Shown: piece after piece, positions 21,199 through 32,021 of the stretch
How positions within the stretch are numbered: the first letter of the stretch is position 1
Layout: each line of letters begins with the position of its first letter
From: Craspedostauros australis
Lineage: Eukaryota; Bacillariophyta; Bacillariophyceae; Mastogloiales; Achnanthaceae
Direction: 5' to 3'
Assembly: GCA_026770025.1 (NCBI GenBank)
Contig: JAMXDE010000050.1
Location: 124,001 to 188,000, forward strand
DNA length: 64,000 nucleotides
Translations under genes and position numbers: made by a program
Notes under the pieces: model-generated
Databases searched by the model: none
Seen by the model: the letters and a program-made list of their open reading frames with translations, nothing else
Told to the model about the DNA's origin: nothing

Positions 21199-23648
21199 AT
21201 GTCACCTCAACCAAGCGCCAAACCAGGCGAAACGCTGGACAACCCAACGGCCAGCAAGACCATGGACTTCAACAACGATTACATCCTGGAGAACAAGCTG
21301 CGATCAGGAAGCTACGGAGTCGTCTGGACGACGAAGCACAAGACGACGAACAGCGAGTACGCCGTCAAGGTCGTCGACCGCTCCAAGCTGAAGAAGAAGG
21401 ACGACGACGGCATCTCGCGCGAGGTCGGCGTGCTGCGGGATCTGCGGGATGTGGAGAACATCGTGCGGCTGATTGATTTCTACGAGGATCCCAAGCGCTT
21501 CTTCATCGTGCAGTTCTTCGCGCGCGGCGGCGACGTCTTCGATCGGTTGGCGAAGCGCGTGTCGTACACCGAGAAGGATGCGCGCGATCTGGCGGTCACC
21601 CTGCTGGAAACCATGCGCCATCTGCACGAGCGCAAGCTGTGCCATCGCGACATGAAGCCGGAGAATCTGCTGCTCAAGGACAACATCGACGACACGGGCA
21701 TCCTCATCGCGGACTTTGGCTTTGCGACCTACGTGCCGCAGGGTGGCCTCAAGACGCGGTGCGGAACGCCGGCCTTCGTGGCGCCGGAAATCCTCGTGGG
21801 ATCCAAGTACGACGAGAAGGTGGACATGTGGAGCGTCGGCTGCTTGCTGTATATGATCATCGGGGGGTACCCGCCCTTCCAGGACGAAGCGCAGCGCGGT
21901 CTCTTCCGCAAGATCCGCGCGGCGGATTTCACCTTCCATGATGTGTACTGGAAGAACGTCAGTATCCACGCCAAGCAGCTCATCTCCAAGCTCCTCACAG
22001 TGGACCCCACGTTCCGTCTCGATGCCAAGGAGGCACTCACCACGTCCTGGTTGCAGATGAAGGTCGACAGCTTGTCCAGCCGCGATTTGTCATCGTCTCT
22101 CGGCGAGATCAAGCGATTCAACGCCCGCCGCAAGCTCAAGTCGGCTGTGCATGCCGTCATGTGGTCGTTGGGCACGGCGTTCCGCTTTGAGAAGGTCAGC
22201 GACCTGACGAGGGAGGCCGATGCGATCGATGACAAGAATCCCAAGCTCTCCGCGGCCAAGGTCGGGGACAAGCAGAGCACGCAATTCAACATCTCCAAGA
22301 CGAACAAAAAGAGATTCGAGGACCTGTACGACCTCGGTGACAGGCTCCATCGCGGTTCCTTCGCGACCGTCAAGAAGTGCAGGCACAAGGAATGGAAGCA
22401 GGATTACGCGGTCAAAATCATCAAGCGCGATCCCTCCAAGGCCAGCACCGATTACTCCGTCATGCACGAGGTCGCAGTCATGAACCAGATGGATCACGCG
22501 CACATCGTCAAGGTCATCGACTTCTTCGAGGAGCCCGATTACTACTTCATCGTCATGGAGCTCATGAGCGGCGGCGACGTCTTCGACCGCATCGTCGACA
22601 TGGATCAGTACACGGAGAAGGACGCGCGCGATCTGGCAAAGATCCTGCTCGAGGCTGTGGAATACATGCACACCAAGGGCATGGCGCATCGTGACTTGAA
22701 ACCGCAAAATCTCCTCCTCGCCTCCAAGGAGGACAACGCCACCATCAAGATTGCCGATTTTGGTTTCGCATCCAAGGTGCACACGCCCAAATCCTTGACA
22801 TCGCGATGCGGAACGGTACGTTGTGCACAACAGAACTGAGCTGAACTGAATTGCACTGGACTGGATTGAGCTGGACTGGACTGAGCTGAAAATTGGATTA
22901 CTGTGATCTGCTCCATTATGTTTGTTACGTGTTGATACCGTGTGTGGTGGCGTGGAACTGTGTTTTTGTGTGAATCCATCCATTCTTCCAATCGAATCCA
23001 TGTGAAGTGTCTTCGACTTCCGCGATCCTTCTCGCACACTTGTCGTCGCAACACATAATGCCTCACACACTGACATTGTCCAACAAATGCATGCTTCCTT
23101 CACGAAACCATGCCATGCCATCCTCTTCACTTCTCTCTGCGCATGTATATGTGGTATCTGCGTTTGCGCAGCCGAGCTACGTGGCGCCAGAAATCTTGAA
23201 GAACATTCCTTACGATCAGTCCTGTGACATGTGGAGCGTCGGTGTGATCCTCTATGTGCTGCTGTGCGGATACCTCCCCTTTGGTGACGAGAGCCAGGAG
23301 AAGATGTTCCAACGCATCAAGCACGGCGAATGGACCTTCGACAAGGATGACTGGGCACACGTGTCCGATGATGCCAAGAACCTCATCTCCCAGTTGCTCG
23401 TCATCCACCCAGACACACGTATCACAGCGGCACATGCGCTGCGTTCGAAATGGATCCGTGAGGATGACGCCTCCTTGAGTAGCCGCGATCTATCGCAGAG
23501 TCTCATCGCCATCAAGGAGAAGCGACCACGCTTGCGCGATGTCGCACGCGCCTTCATGGCCTTCTCCGCACTCGGAACGGCGACCAAGAACGCGTTGGGC
23601 GGACTCAATCCCATCCAGGATGAGGAAGGATCCCATCAGCTGATGTAA
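21199..23648 (+). CDS. Tandem CAMK-like double protein kinase
   Basis: Serine/threonine kinase with two complete catalytic domains in one chain, 697 residues. Two exons, 21199-22815 and 23172-23648; a 356-bp intron (donor GTACGT, acceptor TTGCGCAG) interrupts the second domain just before its APE motif, between CGT and PSYVAPE. Domain 1, about residues 28-290, has the glycine loop RSGSYG, Lys in YAVKVV, HRDMKPENLL, DFGFA and APEIL. Domain 2, about 372-625, has RGSFATV, YAVKIIKR, HRDLKPQNLL, DFGFA and APEIL. Both look like calcium/calmodulin-dependent kinases, and both have GGDVFDR hinge regions. There are no EF-hands, so it is not a CDPK. Each domain is followed by a similar Ser/Leu-rich segment (SSRDLS), suggesting the gene arose by internal duplication of kinase plus tail. 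Start ATG at 21199 is the first in frame. Confidence 0.9.
22834..22890 (+). repeat. CTGGA/CTGAA degenerate tandem repeat in kinase intron
   Basis: Imperfect pentamer repeat (CTGAACTGAATTG, CTGGACTGGATTGAG, CTGGACTGGACTGAG) within the intron of the double kinase. Confidence 0.7.
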
Positions 23649-24903
23649 CGTGAGAGTGTCCAGATGCGCAACCGGGCATTGTTGAATGAAACATCATGCA
23701 CTGCTGTGTGCAGCACGGAATCTTCTTCAGGCGCTTGGCTGCACATCATGGATCCGTCATTCTCATCAAGTGCAGCTTCAGGCCGTATCGTGGAGTCTGA
23801 TTGCACGAGCTTCCAACTCTTTTGTCAGTATTGCTGCTTGCGTGGTATGGTCCGCTTGGTAACAGCATCAAACCACGATAGTAGCATCCCCTTCCTCTTG
23901 TTCGTTATGACACGTATGCCGCCATCAATCATCGTCACGTGCGGCAGGAGTACATCGTAGTCATGTTTGGAAACCTGTTTGCACCCACTGAATGGTCAAT
24001 TGTGGCTGTTCTCAAAGTCTTGTGCAGAGCAGTTCCTCTTGCTGCATAAGCATTGGTATGATCAAAGAGCAGTTTCTGTGAGGCAGGTAGGCATGCAAGT
24101 TGTCGATGCCAACAGTTTCAGCTATGTGGTGATGCGATTGCGGTTGTGTGGGTGTGCAATCGACGACCAAGATTGGTTTCTGTTCTGTCGTCTTGCCGAA
24201 ATCTTCGAACCGTCCGTATCAGATTTTGTGAGTGCGTTGCTTCAGTGTTTGGTGACTGTTCTCATTGGAGCCATCGACGTCATGCGAACGAATTGGGCAC
24301 ACGTACCGCTTCTTGCAGCCAATCACAGTCTTCGAATTTATCACGGGACTCGTTGTGGGCGACGTTGTCGCACATGACTGAGGTTCAGTCACGTATGCTC
24401 GTTGGTGCTCTTGTTGGGGGCGCAACAACAACAACGATTCCACCGTCGTACGACTGGAAATCCAACGACACACGAGGCCATCGTGGCACAGTCATCTTTC
24501 GCTTTCCTCGACCACGCACGCGTCATTGTTGTTTGTTGGTTTTGCGCCGCAAACGCTTGCGATCTGGACCACGTTCTCTCTCTTCGCGCAACTGCAACGC
24601 ATCAACAACAACAACGACGACGACGACGACAACAACAACAACAACAGATCACATCAAACAGCAGACTCTCCAATTGCGACGTCTGCGCTCACCTCTCATC
24701 TTGTCATCACAACAATACGAAATCGAACAAACATCATCGACATCGACTGATTCCGTTCCGAACACAAAACAAGAGACACAACCCCATTCCCCAAATCGAC
24801 ATCACACGGCATCCTGATCGTTCCATTCGCACGTTTGCATTTCTGCTCAGCTCCTCATTCACGCGGGCATCCATCCATCCATCTATCCATCAAATAAATC
24901 AAC
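23649..24903. other. Intergenic plus carrier-gene leader
   Basis: No gene seen in the first about 700 bases. From about 24420 the sequence is CAA/CAACGA-rich (microsatellite at about 24603-24645) and ends in a CATCCATC repeat at about 24868-24890 directly before the ATG at 24904. This is probably the leader and promoter of the carrier gene. Confidence 0.5.
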
Positions 24904-25839
24904 ATGTCATCCAAGGGAGACTACTTCGTCGTTCAAAAGTCTGGGCTTTCCCAGGCACAGGCCATGACTGCCTACCTCGGAGGTAGCGCCTTCCAGACCA
25001 TCATGGACAACCCCGTGACTGCCTACCGTCAGCTCGTGCAGCAGTACGCCAAGGACGCCGCCGGCAAACCAGTCGACCCCAAGATCGCCAGCTCGGAGGC
25101 CAAGGCAGTCTTCCGCGCCGCTCCAGTGCAGGCCAGTCTCAGCGGAGTCGGACCACGGTTGATCGGCGTCGGTTTCAAGCGCATTCCAAAATTCGGAATC
25201 CTTCTCGGCATCTCATTTTTCCTCGGCGAGGGCGAGAGCCCAGGTGCCGTGGCAGCCACCGGTGCCTCCATCCTCTCAGCTCCCTTCATCAACCCAATCC
25301 GCATGATCGAGAAGCAGCAGAGAGCGTACTTCAAGCAGACCGGCGCCGTCAAGCCCATTGCCGAGATCCTCAAAGAATCCGCCGCGCAGAGATTTGCGCC
25401 GCTGTTCCGCGGAACCATTCCGCTCATGGGACACTCGCTGGCCAGCGCGCTGCTGGGTCTCGTCGGGCAGCCCAAGCTCCAAAAATACATCCAGAGGGAA
25501 CTCGGCGACAAGACCAGCATGGGCCGTGCCGCCACCGGACTCATCGCGTCCGCCGTCGTCTCCCCCATCTACGTCTGCGTCACGAACCCTCTCTCGCGTC
25601 TGGAAGTCATCATGCAGACGAGCTCCATCTCCGGCAAGGCCTACACCGTCACGGGCGCCATCAAGGAGGTCATTGCCGATTCCGCCAAGTTCGGTCTGCG
25701 CGGCATCTTCCGCGGACAGGGCATCGGCATTGCCAAGGCCGTCATCAGTCTCACCCTCTTCCACGAAGGACGCATCGCCCTTCAGGAAGCCTTCAAGACT
25801 TACAACATCGACAACGGACATTTCGCGCCAGAAAACTAA
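24904..25839 (+). CDS. Divergent mitochondrial carrier (SLC25-like) protein
   Basis: Single exon, 311 residues, stop TAA. Length and threefold pattern fit the mitochondrial carrier family, which exchanges metabolites across the inner membrane through six helices. The three signature sites are recognisable by position but degenerate: NPVTAYRQLVQ (about residue 39), NPIRMIEKQQR (about 136) and NPLSRLEVIMQ (about 228). In each the kink proline is kept, while the acidic residue of PX[DE]XX[KR] is missing or displaced. Glycine-rich packing motifs (GASILSAP, GQGIGIAK) are present. The protein has no N-terminal presequence, as is usual for the family. Substrate is unknown; weakened salt-bridge motifs point to a divergent member rather than a classical exchanger. 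Peroxisomal or plastid location cannot be excluded. Confidence 0.75.
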   Translation: MSSKGDYFVVQKSGLSQAQAMTAYLGGSAFQTIMDNPVTAYRQLVQQYAKDAAGKPVDPKIASSEAKAVFRAAPVQASLSGVGPRLIGVGFKRIPKFGILLGISFFLGEGESPGAVAATGASILSAPFINPIRMIEKQQRAYFKQTGAVKPIAEILKESAAQRFAPLFRGTIPLMGHSLASALLGLVGQPKLQKYIQRELGDKTSMGRAATGLIASAVVSPIYVCVTNPLSRLEVIMQTSSISGKAYTVTGAIKEVIADSAKFGLRGIFRGQGIGIAKAVISLTLFHEGRIALQEAFKTYNIDNGHFAPEN

Positions 25840-26529
25840 ATTGAAACTGAAATTCACCTCTCAAACACTCCGGAGTGCAACACGTGTCATGGAAGAACAA
25901 TGAACAGGGGTATTCCAGGTCAACTCTAACGCACTCGCAGGTGCGTCACCCAAATATTACTGCACCCGCTACATTCCCGACATTTGCTGAGCAACGGATC
26001 TTCCGTCTGAGATTTCTTCGAAGGATCGCTTCATCGTCATCGTCATCCGAAAACGAATCAACTGGCCAAGACTATCTCTTTTCCGGCAATGTTCCAAGAA
26101 CGAATGCAGCAACATGCGCACTGTGACCAAGAACTTGTTGATTTCTTACGCAGCAGCAATAGCCGCAACAACAACAGCATCACTCTACTACAACATAATA
26201 TAACTATTGTAGAACATATCGTGCAAGTACGAACATGAGCCTGCGTCATCGTGCGCATGTGGATGGAGATCATATTGACCTATCTTCTTTCTCGCATCGA
26301 TACAGTTTATCCGCCGTGCCCACAATCACGCGGTTGCGACAACGACAACGACAGACATGAAGCTGCGTGCACACATCCAAGCGGCACAATCAGACGCAAC
26401 GGACCTCCACGTATCATTTCTACTTCATGTTGAGCGCTACATACGTACAAATACAAGCGGACCGTTATGTAATACGCAATTGAGTACTTTGTCTTAATCT
26501 ACCATGTGTTATGTTCATGCAAAAACAAT
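25840..26529. other. Intergenic between convergent genes
   Basis: Spacer of 690 bp between the stops of the carrier and the carboxypeptidase genes. It should hold both 3' ends. No gene seen. Confidence 0.5.
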
Positions 26530-28179
26530 TTAGAACGAGCCTCCGCTGAGGTAGTTCTTGAGCATGGCCAGCGACTCTTCCGGCTTGTCGGATGGCACCA
26601 TGTGACCGGCATCGTAGACCTGCAGGAAGGTGAGACCATTGGCGGTGCGCGCCAATCCGATGTCCTCCCACTCGTGCTCGTCGGCGTTGCGGAAGTCGTC
26701 GCCGCCGGACCACTTGAGCTCGTGCGTCCAGGCCTTGTTGCCGAGGTAGTTGCAGATGAAGTCGACGTCGCCGGCATATATCAAGGCCGTGATGCCATCC
26801 TCGAGCATGTCGACGATGTACCCGGAGAAGTCCTTCATCCAGTCGACGTGGAACTTGAGGTTGATGCCCATGTTGCACGAATCCCAACGATGGGCGTGCT
26901 TCTTGTTGACGTTGAGCGCCTCCTGGGTGGAGTCCTTGTTGAGCCACTTTTGGACGTTGGAGAAGTCGTAGCACAGAGGTGGCTTTTCGCACTTCTTGCG
27001 GATGTCGTACGGGTTCAATCCTGTCATCTGGTACGGCGACGTGAGTCCCGTGTTGCAAAGGATGAACGCGGTCTGGCAGGCAAACTCGTCGACCATGCCG
27101 TCGCCCTCGTTGCATTTGGCGATGAGCTTGGTGCATTCGGGGACGACGCCCTTCATGCTGTTGTAGGTGCCCTCGTCGACGACCTTGATGCCGTGCGAGT
27201 TGTTCCACACCATCTCTGGGTACCACTTGTACTGCTCCTCTGGCTTGGTGAGGCCGTTGCCGACGGAGACGCCGGTGAGCTTGAGCGGGATGGTGCCCTC
27301 CGCGGCAGCCTTGTTGCCCTTCCATGTGCGATGGGCAATGGCAGGTGCGTAATGTCCTCCGTAGGACTCGCCGATGATGTAGAGGGGAGAGTCGGCGTAC
27401 TCCGAATGGGTCTGGAAGAAGGCCTGGAGGAAGTAGTAGGCATCCTCGCTGATCATCTCTTCGTTCTTGTCGTTCTCGGTTCCGTAGGAGAAGCCGACGC
27501 CGGCGGGCTGATCGAGCCACAGGACGTGGGCGGCCTCCGTCCAGGAGTACGGGTTGACGGAGGTGCCTTCGCCGTCCTCGTTGACGCTGCAGGGGCCGTT
27601 CTCGCTGAGGAGCGCGAGCGTGGAGGAGCATCCCGGCCCGCCGGTGAGCCAAACCACGAACGGCACGACTCCATCAGCCGCGGGGTCGTGGTTGCGCTTC
27701 TCGAACATCCAGAAGAAGAGGTGCTTGTCCTCGCCGTCCTGGTCGTACTTGGATCCCTTGACGTCCATGTAGCCGGACATGGACTTGCTGGACGCATCGC
27801 AGATGTCGGAGTCCACCGGGTCCGACTTGAAGTGGACGGTGGTGCTCGCGGAGGCGTCATCGCCGGTCGCGAAGGTGAACAGGTTCTTCGCCTGGTTCTG
27901 TTCTTGGCTGGGCGACTCGCACTGGAAGACGGAGGGTGGCACCAGCTGGGCCTGCTCGGAGCTCAAGCACTTGGATGGCACAGCCTGGCAGGTGCACCAC
28001 TCGCATGCTTCGCCCGTGCTGTCATCTGTTGCAGACAAGCACGATCTGCGGCTGCTGTTGTCGTTGCACGACGACTCCGCCTGCAGGTTGCGGCGCAGGT
28101 TGGGCTGCGGCTCGTCTGCCGACACGGCGGCGGCCGTCGCAGCGAGGAAGCTGAGGAGGGTCTGGTGGATGATCTTCAT
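26530..28179 (-). CDS. Secreted serine carboxypeptidase (peptidase S10)
   Basis: Exopeptidase of the secretory pathway, vacuole/lysosome or exterior, that removes C-terminal residues at acid pH. 549 residues, single exon, stop TAA. I start at MKIIHQTLL (28179) because it opens a typical signal peptide of about 21 residues ending in AVSADE; the frame stays open upstream but reads as leader. After a Cys-rich N-terminal segment (about residues 35-80) the S10 core contains the substrate-binding motif TGGPGCSS, the nucleophile in GESYGGHYAPA (about 271), the catalytic Asp in YAGDVDFICN (about 470) and the catalytic His in DAGHMVPSDKPEESL (about 524). All three catalytic residues are present, so the enzyme is probably active. 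The Cys-rich pro-region is unusual for yeast-type members. Confidence 0.92.
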   Translation of the reverse strand: MKIIHQTLLSFLAATAAAVSADEPQPNLRRNLQAESSCNDNSSRRSCLSATDDSTGEACEWCTCQAVPSKCLSSEQAQLVPPSVFQCESPSQEQNQAKNLFTFATGDDASASTTVHFKSDPVDSDICDASSKSMSGYMDVKGSKYDQDGEDKHLFFWMFEKRNHDPAADGVVPFVVWLTGGPGCSSTLALLSENGPCSVNEDGEGTSVNPYSWTEAAHVLWLDQPAGVGFSYGTENDKNEEMISEDAYYFLQAFFQTHSEYADSPLYIIGESYGGHYAPAIAHRTWKGNKAAAEGTIPLKLTGVSVGNGLTKPEEQYKWYPEMVWNNSHGIKVVDEGTYNSMKGVVPECTKLIAKCNEGDGMVDEFACQTAFILCNTGLTSPYQMTGLNPYDIRKKCEKPPLCYDFSNVQKWLNKDSTQEALNVNKKHAHRWDSCNMGINLKFHVDWMKDFSGYIVDMLEDGITALIYAGDVDFICNYLGNKAWTHELKWSGGDDFRNADEHEWEDIGLARTANGLTFLQVYDAGHMVPSDKPEESLAMLKNYLSGGSF

Positions 28180-29131
28180 GGTCAAGCGGGGGGTGGCTCT
28201 TGTGGGACTGATCCTTGTCGAAACCGCCAGCGCTGCAGATTTATGACTTGGGTGGGGGCAACAGCCGCCTGCGCGAGAGAGGAACACAACGGAAAGATCC
28301 GCTTCGTGGATTTTGTTCGTGCTTTCTCCTTTCCGTTCTTGTGTTGTCGTCTTGTTGCCCCCGTTGTTGCACACAGAACGAAGAATGCGAAGAAACAAGC
28401 GTGTCAACATCGACATCTTTGCGGATCTTTTCGATTCGCCGTTGATGGACAAGCAATCGATTGGATCGATCCACAACAACCACAACGAAATCTATTATTC
28501 TAACGCCGCACCTCCCAGAAAGTTGGCAAATTTGTTCACAGACATTCATATCTGCCTCGAATCAAACAGACAGACAATGCCAGTCAACGCACGTATTTGT
28601 CCTGCGGTGTGTCTCCACGGTGTCACAGTCAATCAAACTGGCTAAACTTACGTGGTGCGGCGCATCCAAACCCAAACATCCAATAAATCGAAACGGGTAA
28701 CTCGATGCTAGGCGATGTGACTTGGTCAACACATTATTAACCTTCCACTTCGAACAACTCTGGCTCTGCGACATTGACAGGCAACCTGCAAGATGCAATC
28801 ACACATCTGACTTCAGCTTGAAGGTCTGTTGGCTGGTGTGATGCATCTTGGTCGATTCGATATTTGCTCCTTCGTGTTAGTTGGATGTTACAGGCTTCCA
28901 CTGTAGCGTTGCCTCATTGCTCTTTGGCGACTTTCTCATGGAGTTACACCGAACGTCGCAAAAATTGCATTGCATTGGATCGGGTTGTTGACACCATAGT
29001 TGGTGATGTACCCTCCCCATTTTCCATCTCCTATTTCCGCTTCGTCGCCAGCATTCGCCCACCATCTCATCACCTCACCATCGAATCCTCTCATAAAAAC
29101 CAAATCAGCAACAAACACAAACACAAACACA
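28180..29131. other. Intergenic; carboxypeptidase promoter and leader of next gene
   Basis: No gene seen. The left side is upstream of the carboxypeptidase. From about 29040 the sequence is CA-rich with CAAACA repeats, the distal part of the leader of the gene at 29870, which is broken by the LTR that starts at 29132. Confidence 0.5.
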
Positions 29132-29813
29132 TGTTGGAAATCCGGGGTTAGTGTTAGTAAGACCTAATTCGTTGTTAGACCGTACTTTTCAGAACTGTGA
29201 GCTCATTCTCTTCAGCTCCTTTGCCTTTCGTTTCTCACATAGCATCTCCTGCAGCAGCATCGTGTTATACTGTTGCATTCATGCATCTCATCATCATGAA
29301 TCATCGCTTGCATACATGAGATCGCATCCGCAGGCATCCTTTGTCATGCACATCGTCGTGCATATCCGCAGGCATTCTTGCCATGCACCTCGTCGTGCAT
29401 ATCCTTATTCTACATTCCCTGCGGTACGATTCCACAGTCTTGCGTTTCGCTCTTGATCTCCTGACACCGAACTTTACGATTGGTGTCATGTTTGGTGTCA
29501 TGGATGATGCCCTTTCTGAGTTGTTCTAGTCCGTGGCTGACACGTGCCATGATCTCCAGATGGGGTGATCATCAATGTGTCGGTCATCATCTTCCTTCGC
29601 ATGATTTAGATATCGTGGCCTTTTCTTAGTTCACAGAGGACAGGCTTGTTTTCTTGGTAAGACTGAGGTCATTCCCGTGTGATTCGTGTCGTGGGTGGAA
29701 TGTATAATATTCAATGGTGTGACGAATAATATCCAAAGGTGTGACAAATAATGTTGGGAGTTGCGGCAATCATGGGTATCTTTCCGACATAGTCGTACCC
29801 TCGATTCCTGACA
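29132..29813 (+). mobile_element. Solo LTR (family b) in a 5' leader
   Basis: 682 bp, starts TGTTGGAAATCCGGGG and ends CGATTCCTGACA. It is flanked on both sides by AACACA, a 6-bp target-site duplication, although it lies in a CAAACA repeat that makes the exact boundary ambiguous. It is nearly identical to the LTR at 33978-34660. No internal retrotransposon sequence is attached, so it is a solo LTR left by LTR-LTR recombination. Confidence 0.85.
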
Positions 29814-29869
29814 AACACAAACATCCAAAGCCAACACTTTCAACACCAAACAGCTCCCACTCAGCAACC

Positions 29870-30250
29870 ATGCAGTTCGCCAACAATGCAATCATCGCCA
29901 CCCTCCTCATGGCTTCCTCCATGCCATCTCCAGCCATTGCCAAGGAAGGAAGTCCCCAAAAGGATTCCAACAAGGCTGCTCCTGACATTCATCAACGACG
30001 CCGATCCTTGCTTCTCCACACTCTCCCTCAAGAGACCTTCATCACGGTTGAGTCCCAAATCACCATCATAAGCGGACCAGATGCCACCTCCTTCCTTGGT
30101 TCGTCCATCCTCATCACCAGTGACATGGTCAATAGCAACGAAGCATGTTGGAATGTGCATGTGTGTATGTGCATTGCTCATCGATTATTCTCTTATACTC
30201 TACACGCAAATGGCAGAACTATAAGTGTGTCGATGGTGAACTGTGATTGA
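29870..30250 (+). CDS. Small secreted-type protein, 3' end overwritten by LTR
   Basis: ATG at 29870 after a CA-rich leader (CTCAGCAACC). The first about 24 residues (hydrophobic ATLLMASSMPSPAIA) form a signal peptide, followed by a Lys/Ser/Arg-rich segment and a Thr/Ile-rich stretch (FITVESQITII). From residue 93 the frame reads into an LTR that starts TGTTGG at 30146, so only residues 1-92 are likely host-derived; the stop at 30250 is from the LTR. No family is recognised. With one LTR in the leader and another across the coding end, this locus is probably inactive or encodes a truncated product. Confidence 0.55.
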   Translation: MQFANNAIIATLLMASSMPSPAIAKEGSPQKDSNKAAPDIHQRRRSLLLHTLPQETFITVESQITIISGPDATSFLGSSILITSDMVNSNEACWNVHVCMCIAHRLFSYTLHANGRTISVSMVNCD

Positions 30251-30459
30251 TCGAAATCACATCACGAATTCAGACTGTCAAGTACAGAATATTGCGTGGT
30301 ACGAACATGCAATATTGAGAGAGAGAGAGAGAGAATACAAGTAATAGCAAGAGAGCATCTCGCGTGCCGATTCATAGTTGGGAGACTCTGAGACAGAATT
30401 GAAATAACAACGTAATGAATAGCAAGTGAATTCAAAAATGACCACCACGGTTGCCTACA
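30146..30459 (+). repeat. Diverged Copia-1-type LTR (short form)
   Basis: Starts TGTTGGAATGTGCATGTG and resembles the Copia-1 LTRs at 39642, 40473, 47629 and 60641. It shares the ATTCTCT and GTGTCGAT blocks, a GA microsatellite (about 30318-30335) followed by AATAC, GCAAGAGAGCATCTCGCG, and a match to CTCATAGTCGGAGAC. It lacks the central 400 bp. The end is near TTGCCTACA. No clear target-site duplication. Confidence 0.6.
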
Positions 30460-30518
30460 GTTGCAAGAGTATCTATTAGCACAACGCTTTATTCACCTGA
30501 TACGTTTTCTGATTAGTC

Positions 30519-31420
30519 TGTCCTGGTATGTGCTGAAACGATGCTTTCCTCAGACACATGATTTTCGGCATAAGGGGCACACTAGGGAGAACATCAGAGA
30601 TTCGGTCTGGCCACCACCCAGCAAACATGTGATGTCCAGTTCAACCTGATATACTTCCCAACTAAACCTGAAGTGACACCACCCTTGACGACCTCAAGCA
30701 TCATCAATGGAATGTGGAATCAACAGAGCCATGGAATGGTGATGAGTGACGTCAACACAAGAGACATCATCGCCACATCATGGGTCATCTCCACATCAGG
30801 ACAAGATTGCAGAGGTGCAATGACCAAGAGCTGACCTTGAACACAGCAACATGAGATCCATCTCAGTGAAGATAACATAGAACCAGAAGTCACTCAACCC
30901 AATCAGTGTCTTCACTACACCAGCTCATTGCCATCGTCCTGAAAGACTTGATCTCTCTTGAAGGACCCGTGTGATTTTGCTTTGTACGATAACAAGATAA
31001 CAGTATCTGTGAGCAGTACTTCACAACAGTGCTACTTATTTTTTGGAATCTACCTCTCTGAACTGTGAGCTCTTCATTGCTCTCATCTCCTGATGGTTGA
31101 TCTCCTGATGGTTGATCTCCTGCTGGAATCCCCATGGTTGCATCTGCTAGTTCAGCATGCATCCATCTTGCATTCATCATCATCATGCATGCACAGCAGG
31201 GTTGCCCATCTCGTGAACCCATCATCTCATCTTGCTTCAGATAGTTTTGTCAGCGTAGTCAGTTGCGATTCACAGGCATTCCCAACTCGTTTCATTTGTG
31301 ATAATCAGCAATTGCATACAGGTCAGGGAACCAAACACTACACTTACTACGCCACCAGGGTGATCAATCTGTCAGGAGCAGTTGGTTGGTATTAGCGCAA
31401 CGCTAAATCTCTAACAATAG
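30519..31420 (+). repeat. Mosaic of decayed LTR fragments
   Basis: About 30640-30840 resembles the middle of the Copia-1 LTR (ACTTCCCAACTAAACCT, then a CATCA..AATGGAA.GTG block). About 31060-31310 resembles the LTR at 57198-58114 (TGAACTGTGAG; then ATAGTTTTGTCAGCGTAG and GATTCACAGGC). A 15-bp unit TCTCCTGATGGTTGA is repeated at 31086-31120. A perfect palindrome TTAGCG-CAA-CGCTAA lies at about 31393. No coding capacity. Confidence 0.5.
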
Positions 31421-31842
31421 CGACACCCGTCGACCAATCAGAAATCTCCACTTTTCTTACCTTTTCCCTTCCGAACGGAAATTTTGGTCGAAAATCCGTT
31501 GTGTCAAATTTGTGTCACATTTCACGTCACAAGAACCGTTTTCCCGTCAATCACAGATCCAAAATGTCGCGGAAATTGATTTCTTGCCAAGATGAACCAC
31601 TCTGCCCAATCAGGACAGACTTGGATCTTGGGTGCGACAAGTGCGAATCTTATCAAGACCTTCTCAAATGAATACGATCAATCGTGTGATCGTACTACTA
31701 GCAACATCGTGAGAAGACGCAATTCACAACACAGGGTATCACAGTGTTTGTTTTCTGACTTTTGCAAATCTGAACCCACGCAGTAACACGTACATTTGTC
31801 GTGTTATCTCCGTGTTATATTCCATCTGCAATCGCATGAGAC

Positions 31843-32021
31843 CTGCAAGTTGCCTCTCATGCTCACAGTTCCAAGAATACAATCTTGTGAGCTCGACAGC
31901 ATTCCTACTACCATACAAATAGCACAGTAAACAAACACTCTCCTCACCAACAACAACGACTTGATCACTCTACGTTCTCGGTGCGGTATCCTTCACACCC
32001 ATCTACGATTACGTTCTAACA
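31843..32021 (-). repeat. LTR family e, second copy (inverted)
   Basis: Read on the minus strand it begins TGTTAGAACG at 32021 and matches 5919-6110 over about 170 bp with scattered substitutions, including GAACTGTGAGCATGAG. It shows that the block after mTERF copy 1 is a dispersed repeat. Confidence 0.6.

Noticed and set aside
22090..23130. 346-codon minus-strand frame over the kinase gene and its intron
   Set aside because: Antisense to conserved kinase motifs, no recognisable domain, and spans the intron.
24146..24817. Plus-strand frames before the carrier gene
   Set aside because: Thr/Arg/Gln runs come from the CAA/CGA microsatellite; better explained as a transcribed leader.
26506..28503. 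665-codon plus-strand open frame antisense to the carboxypeptidase
   Set aside because: It mirrors the codon bias of the real gene on the other strand; it has no domain, and its composition (Val/Leu/Gly/Asp-rich) is typical of antisense frames.
30318..30335. GA microsatellites (also near 15870, 16760, 41038, 48197 and 61206) as possible repeat arrays of interest
   Set aside because: Simple dinucleotide runs; several are just part of the Copia-1 LTR. No CRISPR-like spacing anywhere.
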